The notes under the pieces are model-generated. The model was not told the origin of the DNA. It did not search any database and was given only the letters and a program-made list of their open reading frames with translations. From NCBI GenBank assembly GCA_013407085.1, contig JACCGJ010003206.1, positions 1-64,000 of the forward strand: 64,000 bases of DNA, given 5' to 3'. A program made the translations under genes and the position numbers. This document shows, piece after piece, positions 10,701 through 22,700 of the stretch (its first letter is position 1; each line of letters opens with the position of its first letter). The DNA comes from Atriophallophorus winterbourni (taxonomy: Eukaryota > Platyhelminthes > Trematoda > Plagiorchiida > Microphallidae).

Positions 10701-13700
10701 GTATACTTTTGATTGTAGAACTTAAATCGAACTATCCTTGCACGTCCGCGGTCAGTTGCGGAGTAACTTTGGTTTGCTGCGACCTGATTGGATTGTTTGG
10801 TCGATTTGCATTGTAAGCGGCATTTTATTGATCAAGTTGCACTGCTTGATCGATTCCGTTATCTCGTTAGCTGCTGTGTTGTCCGTTTATACGCTTTTAT
10901 TGACCCTTTCTGGCGTGTGGAGCCGCGGTTCGATCATCTGAATTGCACTTGATTGATTCACTTGCTTTTCCACTTTGCCTGTGCTCTCACTGGTGCCTGC
11001 CGCCTGTCCATCGACTCTTGGAGTTATGTATGCATTGATGTGTAACACGTAGCACCGTGCTCAGTTGATTTACCAAGGGTACTTCGCTGCATGCGGAAAC
11101 AGGCTGGAGTTTCACTGCCATTTTCTCCTATATCTGTCTAGGCCTGGACAACCTGGCAGTAGCAGTTAGCTTACATGCAGACTCTGATTGTGCGGCACTT
11201 TTTCTGGACCCAGGTTTGCGATTTCTTACATGCCTACAGTTATGGTGGATGAGGTGCAAATTTTTGCGACGATTGTCACTTCGTGGGCTGACTGAATTAA
11301 TTCTAGGAAAGTTTTACAAGCAAATGGGTAGTTCGATAGAGATGGTTATACAAAAAATTACTCGTTCATAGAACGAACTGTACATCCAAGTACGCATTCC
11401 GTCTTCTTTTTCCTTCTTCTATATATTTGTCTAGGCCATGGGTAACCCGACAATATATTAGCCCACGCACAGTCTCTGTCTATGCGGCTCCTTGCATGGA
11501 TCCAGGCTTCTGATTTCATGCATACATACATACATTCCGTCTTCTTGTGACACAGAACCCAAACAACCTTTTCACACAATGTGCTTATTCACAGTTACAT
11601 AGCCTAGAAAGCGTCTATCCTGGCATTCAGTCTGAACTGATTTCACGGTTTACCTTCTATTGTGTGATTCCTCACTTCATGTTTTGTATTGTTCTTCTGT
11701 TATATTTCCGGCACTTCTTTCAGACGTTGTATCCCAGTCACATCATGCGCAAACTTCTTAATGAAAACATTCTAGCAACAGTTTTCAACCACAACACACT
11801 TTCTCATGCGGTCGACTCATCAATATTATCCCCGCTGCATTAAGATCTCCTCAAATGTCAAGCAGCTTCAAAGACTCGATCCAACGATATCGTTTACTTT
11901 CTAGATCTTCTCTATATCGAGGTTCCTTTATTCTCTCCGCATCAACATAAATTCGCGAAAAGAAACTTAGAAAACCACGATTGTCAAATGTAGCTCGTTG
12001 ATATCTTGTGAATATTTTCGACATGTATTTCTACTCAACATGTCTCCCCTTCGCTCCTAATTTCCAGACACAAATAAAAATCGATGAGCCGCAGACTAAA
12101 TTCGAAGAACCCGCTGCTGCTCCCATCCACGATTCTGGCTTAGCCAACGGAGTGCGTGTCGATTTCCTTATCGGCACTGGTCAAGAGCCTGAACCAGTTG
12201 CACCACCCTATCCCATCGTCAATAGCTACGCCATACCCAAGGCGGAACCCAGCGCCCAGGTGGATCAATCTTTGCTGCCTGATCAAACGCTGCAAGCACC
12301 AAATCACGTGACGGAAGAGGAGGACGATAAAGAGGAAGACGACGATGAGGACAACGACGAGGAAGATGATGAGGATGACGAGGAGAAGGTTCCGGGCGAA
12401 TCGGTCGATCGATGCGAACCGCAGACGATCCAGGTCCCAGCGCCTGAGCATGCGCCAACCTATCCAGCACTGTTCACACATTGTCAGTACTTTTATGTGG
12501 GAGCTGGGCGTTGGCAAGTATACGTGCAAATGTGGTTTGTCGAAGAGCGATTGAAACGGGAGGTTAGTGTTCATCACAGCCATTGCGAACTGATAAGTCT
12601 AATCGCAGCGGATGGCTCAAAATCGTGTTCGTTGGCGGTCTTTTGTAGACATCTTCTTGTAGTATTTGACTATTTCCCCCTCATATCTGGGCAACCTGAC
12701 AGTATCGTAGCCCACGTGCAGTCTCTGACTGTACGGCACTTTGCCTGGATCAGGCTTTCATAGTATTTGACTTTGCTTGTTTGTTGTCGAATGGAGTGGC
12801 GAGTAAATCTTGTTATGATGCATGATACTAAAAACCACGCGGAAGCTGTTCTCTTTTTACGTCCCTCGACTCGTTCACGACACTTTATTGAATGCGTGTT
12901 TGATTTGAGATGTAAGCATCACATCCCGGTGTGTTTATGCTTAATCTTCTCAGGGTTCAGTAACTTAGGTAGCGTCCACCTTTCCATTTTCTTAATAACT
13001 TTATCGTATCGTGGCTGCATGACAGTCAGACACTCGGTAGTTGCTACCGATGTAACGCTATTCACCATCTCAACTGTTCTCACTACCGTATATTTGTTGT
13101 CCTCTTTGAATCGAATTTCATTCGGACGGGGTTGTTTTTAGGCCATTATTCTTCGTGAAAAAAATCATGCGATTGTGATGTACATCCACGATCGACATCG
13201 AACGGAAGAGGCCAACAACAATACTTCTTGAGTGTGCAGTCGTGTATTACTTATATACTGCGCAGCTAACATCGTGCTAACTTGATTTGCCACCGTACTC
13301 AGCTTAATACGGAAACACGTGGAATCTTATTGTCATTTTTGCTTCTTATATCTGTCTAGGCCTTGGCAACCTGACAGCGTCTTAGCTTACGTGCGGCACT
13401 TTGCCTAGATCATGTTCATGATTGCATACATACATACATACAAAATACATACATACGAACAATCATACATACATACATAAATACATACATACATACATGC
13501 AATCATACATACATACATACATACATACATACATGAAAGCACCAGGCAAAGTGCCGCACAGTCAGAGACTGCACGCGGGCGATATTATTGTCAGGTTGCC
13601 CAGGCCTAGACATATATGAAAAATAGAGAAGGTAGTGAGACTCCAGCGTGTTTCAGCATGCAGCTCACTCCCCGTGCCAATCAATTTAGCACGATGTTAG

Positions 13701-16700
13701 CCGCACAGCACAGAAGTGCTGTGCGATTGCACATCCATGCATACATGTGTGTTGTGTCCTCTCCATTGGTGCATTGTGATGTACGCCAGGGCAGTTCAAT
13801 ATGGAGAACTAGCTGTTGCCCATGCAGCAAGTGCTCCCTCTCCACGGCACCACTGGAACCAAAGGAACAGCTAGGCTGATACGTTTGGACAACGATGCCG
13901 TCGCAGGAGCTGGCAGGACGAAGTTGAACAAACTTCGGACTGCCTAACGGGAATCCGGCTCTGGATTTTTCCTCGAGGTTGACTCCTGAAGCCTTTTCCA
14001 TGATTGGATGTAGCCACAAGGCAGTGGAGGTTTTAGATAAGGGTTTTCCTTCCCCTCCATGGATACATAGATACATACATTCTTACATAAACACATACAT
14101 GCATGCATGCACATATACATAGATATATATGCATACATGCAATCATACATACATTTACCCGTCCATATATCCATATATACACACACACGTACATACATAC
14201 ATGCATCCATAAATACATACATACGAGTTTAGGATTAATCGATTTCATGACGTTCACTTCGTCGTCACTTTTCCCTCATATTTCCCAACTTTGATAATGC
14301 CTATTGCTTATTGTGGGAATTCAGACTATGAAGTATAAATTCCGTAGCTCTTTCCGTGTGTTCTCTCTCGTGCTAATTCGTTTTCAATCTCAGGCTTATG
14401 TGCAAGTGTTCGATTACGAGTGGCACGACTACGAGCGTGTGGCTGACTTGTTTGAAGCCTCTCGGTGCTTAAATCCAGCGGATCGACCGACTTTACTCCG
14501 ACTTCTTTCACTGGCCCGCCATAATTGTCCATTAATCGACGGGGAGCTACAATTTCCAAGGTATGTGTTTTGTCCACTGTCACGTCTATTCCGCGCATTG
14601 ATGTGCAATCGCACGCGCAATACTTCTGTGCGGTGCGGCAAACACGGTAGTGAGCTGCATGCGAGTATCACTGCTATTGCTACTTTCCTTTCCCATATCT
14701 GTCTAGACCTGGGCAACCTGACAGTATCTTAGCCCATGTGCAGTCTCTGACTGTGCGGCACTTTGTCTGGATCAGGCTTGTGATTTCATAGATACTTGCA
14801 CCGGTTTTGATGTACGGACGCTGGTTCCATCGGGTTGCGACCCCTAACAAGCAATTTAAATATTACAATTTTGTTGTCACTGTTTTTCATCGAGAACAGA
14901 TCTAGTGCATGATCTCTAGGTATTTGAAGGCACCGCCAGCGATCAGGCAAAATGCCGTACAGTTAGACAGACTGTCTATTTCTGGTAACCCGTTTAGCAC
15001 GGTTGCCGGGGTTTTATGAAAGTGCTTCACAGTCGCGCCAGTATATGATTTTCTAGACATGCTGGCAGTGACGGCCACAAGTAACTTGCCTGGCTCACAT
15101 CGCCCTACGCGTTCACAAAACATTTTTGAATTCCTATTTCGGTTGAAACGTAAGCACGTCACAGCGTCCCCGTGTTTTCTTTTCCATCGATTCGGTGGCT
15201 TGCAAAGCCGTTTACCCTCATCAGGTATCAGATAAACATCGATACTAGCTGCCGATGTATTACTGTTGGTGCTATAAACCGTTTAAACTCATGTACACTA
15301 ATTCACTCAGTCCTTCGTCGATTGAAATGTTACCAGTATTTCGATATGGAGGATTTGCAATCCTGTTTTTACTCAATTATTTGAATAAATGTTGGTAACG
15401 CTTGTTTTTCCGTACCTTTCACTTCAATGGTGTTGATGAGCATCACCTGGGCATCCCATGCCCCGGTCCGTAGGCGCTACACATAGCCCGTTGCTGTAGT
15501 TAAATTCACGTTACTGGAAGTTATGCAAGGTTAGAGAAGCTAAGATTGTAGTTAGTTTGCTTTTTAACACTGGTCAGACTTTCAGATGGCGCTGTTTGTC
15601 CGTATTTTTTTCGAACTTCAGTTATACACCGATGTTCACATCGTAAAATAAAACCATTAGGAAATAAATGCCACTGCAAATAGGGATTTTAAAAAGCACG
15701 CGTTTAAAATACAGAATAGCAAAGTGATTCTTGTCTAAGACGTTTTGAATGATCAATGTATTATAGTGCACACCTCCCCCACACTTACACTCTACAACCG
15801 GTTTCAGGCTGTTTGCCATCGTCAGGTGGAGACAGTAAGATCAGGTTCAGTGAGACTTGAAACAGTGGTAAAGTGGTAAACAAAAGTATCCTTGTAAGCC
15901 ACTGTTATATAGGGTTCTTACAAAGAACCACGATGTTCAGACACAGAATCACAAAGTGATGCTTGGTCAAACACGATTAATATATTTTGCTGCTCACATC
16001 TCCTTTCCTTACACACCACTACCGGTTTCTGGCTGTTTGCCGTCATCAGGTGGAGACAGTAAGATAATTTTCAATGAGCCTTGAAACTGGTAAAGTAGTA
16101 AACAAAGTTATACTTGAAAATTACTGTTAACTACCTTTCATATAACGAACCACGATGTTCCGATACATTGGTCATTTTATGCATTTCGTGTGCTTGACCA
16201 CGAATCACTCTGTGATTCTATTGGCTCATCGTGGTTCGTTTTACAAACCCTTTTAAATATTTAATGTTTTACAGTTGCTAGACTTTTCGAGGATGCTTTT
16301 TGCCAGTCTTTTTTCTAAATGCACTTTGCACCAGTGTTTATTTCTTATTCCGACGTTGCCACATACACCTCCAGTCTGTTGTTGTTTTGTTTCACTCAGC
16401 CCGTTAGATTCTCGCCCGAACCATTTTGATGCGTTTGAACTTCATGAAAAATTGGCTATTCTGCGTCTTCATCAACAAGCTCGGGAACAACTGCTGCGTG
16501 AGTCAGAGTTCAAGGACACCGGGTGTGGTAGTACCGGGACTGGCGTGTGCCCCACTCACAATCCGTCCACGCTGGCCTCTTCTGTGGTCACTGAGATGCC
16601 AGGGTCGGCAGCAGCGGAGAAGGTACGTGGTCTGGCTTGGCGTTTCTAACGCAGTGGATAATTTTAATCAAATGGTTATGCCCATTAAAACATGTTTCAA

Positions 16701-19700
16701 GCTTGCATAACATGTTTGTATTACTGTGTTAATTGCAGGTATGTTCACCTTGACAAGATGACTGCGTGTGCCGGAAATAGCTCTTCTCTAAGTAAATGCA
16801 TGATATGCCTGCCGGGTAAAATGCCGCACAGTCATAGACTGTGATTAGGTTAACATGCTGTCAAGTTGCATGGATCTATGCGGATATTAGCTAAAGTGAG
16901 GATTGGCTGTGAGTCTCCACGCTGTGGGGTTATGTGTATCACAGCACAATCCTGATCCAGACAAAGTGCCGCACAGTAAGAGACTGCACGTGGGCTAAAA
17001 TACTGTCAGGTTGCCCAGCCCTGGTATGGTATGAGAGAGAAAGTAGAACAGGAAGTAGTAGTGAGACTCCAGCCGGTTTCAGCATGCCGCTCACTACCTC
17101 TGGCCAATCAATTTAGCACGGTATTAGCCGCACAGCACAAAGCACTGCACGATTGCACATCCGGGTGAGCTGTGAGATTTTGTCATCGACATAATCGTCA
17201 GCAGATATTCACATTATTTATTCCCCTGAAACATTTTTTGATTGAACGAGTAGCGCTAACAGTATGGTAATAATGGGTAAAACGTAGGCTGACGTAAATT
17301 ACGCATGGTATGAAACTTCAGAGAGCGAATGGATTTTACAAGAAATCATCTGATTTCGTCGTGCAAGCTTTTTGATTGTTTGACCTTGGAAGTGTTCTAC
17401 GTGAAACAGACACAGCTCAACGGAAAACATGATGTACAGTTTAAGCGGGATGCTGTACGAACATGTCTCGGAGCGTTCAAAGTTTTTGGACAGGATGCTT
17501 TGTTGTATTGACAATAAAATTTCGCCTAGCTCGCCGACGGGAAAGTTCGATCGATCTTAGGCAAAATCTCTTTTCTGCTTACGGTTTGCTTTGTTTTGTT
17601 GTGCAGCTAACATCTTCTAATTGAATTTTCCACCTGTAGTGAGCTGAATGCGAAGACACACTGTAGTCTCACTGCCATTTCTATTTTCATTCTCATGCCT
17701 GGGCAAACTGACAGTAGCTTATCCCAGGAGCGGCACATTGCCTGTTGGATCCACCATATTAGTTCTATATCCTTCCTGAGCCATGGCTCGGCCGCTCACA
17801 TCATTTAACATGGCTTCTTTTGAAGTCCTCGCATCACGTACTCATGGTCCACAACCTGTATATCAGGTGGAGTTAGTAAGTTTCAGTGGGAATTGATAGA
17901 ATAGAAATGGTGATGAACAATGCTATACTTTCAAAATACCAGTTGATCCCTCATCCCAAGATTGATGCCGTGCGTATTTAAACAGTGTTCGACGACTTTC
18001 GTCACTCATTTTTCCATGACCACGTGACCTCGATTGAAAGCTAAATTTCAATTTGCAAATGAGGATTTATCCTCGAATTCGCAAATAATTGGGTTTAGCA
18101 CAAAGTCAGATCGGCGTTCGAATGTCAGGTCACGGATACGCATACCTGATGAGCGGCAATAACCGCGAAACCGGTTGTGTGCTTCCGTCCTGCTTTTCGA
18201 TCGTCATATACTACCTATTAATATAAATCTGGCTTAAATCAAAAATTAACCTCGATTGATTTCTTGCTGAAATCATTTATTTGTTGACGTTACTGATGAG
18301 ATTGAAGTAGTGTCTAATTAATATTATTATGTATGGTATGAAAGCACAAGCATGATCCAGGCAAAGTGCCGCACAGTGAGAGACTGCACGTGGGCTAAGA
18401 TACTGTCAGGTTGCCCAGGCCTTGACAGATATGAGGGGGAAATAGAAATAGAAATGGTAGCGAGACTCCAGCGTGTTTCAGCATGCAGCTCACTACCGTT
18501 GGCCAATCAATTTAGCACGATGTTAGCCGTACATCACAGAAATGCTGAACGATTGCACATCCGTGTGCATATTATTATGTACACTGGTATCTTAAATTTA
18601 CGCATTTTCAATGCCTCTGGTCAGTTAACGATCATTTTCTACCTGTTATTTCAACAATTGTTCTGAACTCCGATGAAACTCCTCATAGTGGAAATGACAT
18701 AAATTTAAACGTCGCTATCGTTATCTTTTCGATTCCGCGTCTTGTTGTTGGCTGATTCCCATTCTGTTTATCGTTGAGGGGTATACCACGAGCACTTGGA
18801 GCTTTCAAAATATATTATGCACTGTGATTCGGGAGTAGCAATCTCTGCCTTACCGCTCACAGGGTGTTAGCATAATCTCCATTTAGCAAACGAAAGCAAG
18901 GCCAGCTAGTGATAGTTCATAGATGATGCATTTCAATATGGCCTCAAAGTGAGGGCAGACACGCTCTTGTTCCTTGCAGCTCTTTAGTGTCAATTCCCTG
19001 GTCTTTTTTGATGTCACGTTCGCAAACAACAGTTGATCTCCTGATTTCATGAAAAGAAAAAACACGGCTGCTTTCAGTTTCGTCGCGACGATTTCTCGGG
19101 AAGCATAACCGTACTCCTATGATCACCTTTAACCACACAACCGTGTTTTTTGCCATCCACAAAATCAAATATATGATTGAATTTCGTACTAAGAATTATT
19201 TTGCTTCTGTTCATGCCTTGCATGAATGGCTCACGTTTTGTTGTCATACAGTGAGGCATTTAGTACGCGTACGCTGTATATCATCATTTTTCTTCGTGGT
19301 GAAGTCGCGGTTACCCTTGGACACGGGTTTTAGCACACAAAAGACGACATTCGCTCTGCCAGTCCGCGTATTAATCGCTGTCGTGTGATGGCCCATTGCT
19401 CTTTTTAGAAGTGAGGTATGTGGAGTGATGTACTGGTTTGTGCTGACAATGTTCACCGATGCTGATGGGAGACGCTACAATCTTTTAATAAAATACTTCA
19501 GTCTTGTTCCTGCTGTTTTTCAATCCAAATTCTTTACATATCGAAGAAAGTCCAACAAGCTGCTCTCACAGGCTGCCACACTGTTACTGCAATTTGCTGA
19601 TAGCTTTGACGATAGGTTGAACTACCGAAATTTCTCAACTAGCAGATAGACTAAAACTAACATACTTATGGGATGTGCGGTTTCTAGTTAAGCATCAACC

Positions 19701-22700
19701 CAGCATGCCGTTAAACATCATTGGAAACATTTGGCTATTGGTTTGATCGCTTTTGCTGTGTCAGTTACTCACTCACTGAGATGATCATTATGAAATGATT
19801 CAGGTAGACTAGGCTAAAATGATAATTTGTAATGACTCGCTATTAGCAATCTGACAACGTTTCACTTCTGACACAATCTTCGTCAGACCTAGGGTGTGGG
19901 TGCAGCAACAGAAATCTGGTTTACTTTGTATTTAGCTGGCCAATCCTAGGTTGCTTCGGAAATACACAGGCCATGGAAGGTGTTGAGATAGACAGGCGAG
20001 GCAAAGATCAGTTGACAAACACATTTCAACTGTTTTATTTCAGTGCTACTGTGATGAACGGCCGTTGAGATGCGAAATTGTTATAGCCGCTTGATTGCAA
20101 ATTTACTCCAATATCCTGAAGAACATGCTTCTTCGGTCGCACCGTTTTATACGGTTACTTGACAGTTATCAATTGCGGTGCTGATTGCGTGTGAAGTGAA
20201 CTCTGGCTATTTTTATTGTCTTGACATTTAGTGACTACCATTTAACTTGTAAACCAAACACGATTGCCAGGCTAAAACATGCGGACATGTGCGACACAAT
20301 TGATCGCCCGCATCTCGCACACTGCCTTCCTTGTCATCAGGTCGTCCGTACTGCCTGGTGGGTGGTTCAACTTTTCTGGCAAAACAGTACAACAAACCAT
20401 CGTCTATCTCTGTCAAATTGTTGTCTGTTCGATTTTCGTCACATCAGCAGTTCCGATTGTTGTTGTGTGTAATCACAAGGCCAGAGCTTGCTATACAATT
20501 GAATGGCCAACCAATGGGTGTGTGTTTGCTTCCTTCGGTCGATGTCAACCATGGATGTACATCACAAGCGCATGACGATTTCACCCCACCCCCCACCCCA
20601 ACTGACTAAACGATCCGATTCGACAGAAACAATTTCTCCAGCAGCACTGGAGCCGATCGGCTACAATTTTACGCCGACGACGATAACGACATTCATCAGC
20701 CGAGAGCTGTACCCGTTCTTTTCCAGACTATGACATGAATAGACATCGATTAAACAAACAGAGATTTGTTATGCGGCTGCATCGTGCTCTTAATCTCCAC
20801 TCGAAGCAGATACTTAATTCTTCATGTCGTGGAAGCCATTGTAGATCAAGACCACGACTCCCTATATCGTTTTGCCCTACCGTAAATGAATGCGGTCAGT
20901 TGGCCCGAACATGGACAAAAACCGAGGTACGGTTTTGATTCGTTCAATTTTACAGTGCAATAAATATGATGGACGACCCACTTTCAATTGGTTAATCCAG
21001 ATTCGAATCCAACCGCGATTTAACATTACGTTAAACTCGCTTAGCCTACACCCCCGCGTGTATAATGGGTACCAATAATCGTTGTAAGAGTAGTTGCGAC
21101 AGCCTTTCACCCTGTCTAGTTGGTGCAATCGTGTTATCCGTACATCTTTACCCCCTGACTTCGGCTCCCAGAATAGCCTGTGTGCCCATTCTGCAACCTG
21201 GATTACTTCAGTAATAGAGAGGACAGTGAGGTGCAAGGTTGTGCTCCGTTTCGCTGAAAGTGAGTTCCGACAAAAACCGTTAAGCCTCAATCGGTACACT
21301 TTGATTCGAACTGAAATTGTTATCATTGCATGTACCACATATGGCGCGAGTCGCAGTCAAATTGTTAAGAAACCGCAGATGGGTACATGCCCTATGAACC
21401 CCAATGTCTTAGTTAGAAATAAAGTAAAATACGATTCCAGTATGAATTAAGCTCAAAATAGAACAACAACCTTGTTCTGTTTTCCAAAGGATGGTTATTG
21501 ATATTTCACCGAATTCCTCATCTTTGTTTATCTGCAGGACTTGCAGCAACCCGAGGCAACGGAGGCGACATCAGATGATGTGGCTGCATGTGCAGACCAT
21601 GTGGCACAACTGCACGAACAACAACGCGTCGCACAATCTCATGGAAGTAAGTTTTTATCGTTCCGGCTTTTCCTACCATCATCAGTTTCATGTTTGGTTC
21701 GAATTGCTCTTGTTTTCTATTGATCCGGGTTATGGGTTAATTATTCTAAACAGTCGGTCGCCCTCCAATAATTTCCCGCAGCTTGCTCTTTCAACTCACC
21801 AAATACTCCGATTGCTTTAGCGACCGGCTTCCAAAAGACAACATGAATACGCACGTTGGAGATTTATTCATTTATCACCCTCTATCTTGAACTTTTTCCT
21901 GGCGAAATGTCTGACAAGGATTATAGATGTTCGTTTGCTTTGAATACATTTGCAATGATATAACATGCTGCTCAATAGTTGGGCTAAGAAACAAAACTTA
22001 TACTATTGTATTATAAACCCCAGTCTATTTTAATTTTCCTCTTACGAGTTCCTTCATTGACTGTGGCCCGTGTTATATCGCCTTCGAATCTAATAAACTA
22101 TCGCGTGCTCTAGGTTTAGCGAACTACGACCCGTTATTCATATTTAAATGAGCTTTTGAACTTGCTTTCTCAAATTATTCCCTTTTTACGTTTTTCCCCA
22201 GCTATCCCGCTACGTAACACTCAATTGGGCGTAGAGTCTGATGCATCGAACGAAGTCGTACAACACCCCCGTAGTGACATAATCGCGCCAACCTTGTTTG
22301 TGGATGTAGGCGCGTTGGCACCGAGAAATTCCTATTGCGCGCTATGCGACACGCATGATTATCTGCATCGACTGGATCTCCCGGCTTACTTGACATCACC
22401 GTGTTATCACTGTCGGGAAGCCATGGCACGTGAAGCCAAAATTTCGTCAGAGGCTCTGCTGGATTTACATCTTCAAGTAAGTATTGTGGGTGTATTTTCA
22501 TTGGCTACTGGGTGCTTGATTTGTATCACTACGATGTACCTTTCGAATGGAATTCATCGAGCTTAAGGGTGTTGTCTGAAAAGCCGGGTCTTTGGCTACA
22601 CGCTTTTTACTGTGATGTTGCGTGGAACCATATTTTTCTGCTGCCTATTGTGTATTTGGTTTGATTCACGAAGCTCTATTCAGAAATCACGCATATTTGT

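Larger units (their letters stand above)
12068..14560 (+). other. NRBP1: NRBP exons 10-11: acidic linker and conserved C-terminal region
   Basis: Exon 10 (12068-12562, residues 588-752) is Pro/Glu-rich and then strongly acidic (EEEDDKEEDDDEDNDEEDDE), ending WQVYVQMWFVEERLKRE. Exon 11 (14394-14560) continues AYVQVFDYEWHDYERVADLF and CLNPADRPTLLRLLSLARHN. The latter aligns with the human NRBP1 tail ELAAELVQLGFISEADQ and RLTSLLEETLNK. This match shows the gene extends at least to 14560 in one transcript unit. Confidence 0.85.

Noticed and set aside
13422..13619. Open frames of Tyr/Ile/His/Thr or Met/Tyr/Val/Cys repeats at 13422, 14033 and 35558-35817.
   Set aside because: These are translations of (CATA)n tetranucleotide arrays, open in all frames by composition.
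14394..14560. Initial reading of NRBP exon 11 as the tail of the elongation factor subunit NELF-A.
   Set aside because: The resemblance was short and loose. The alignment to the NRBP1 C-terminus is longer, and the phases link it to the NRBP exons.
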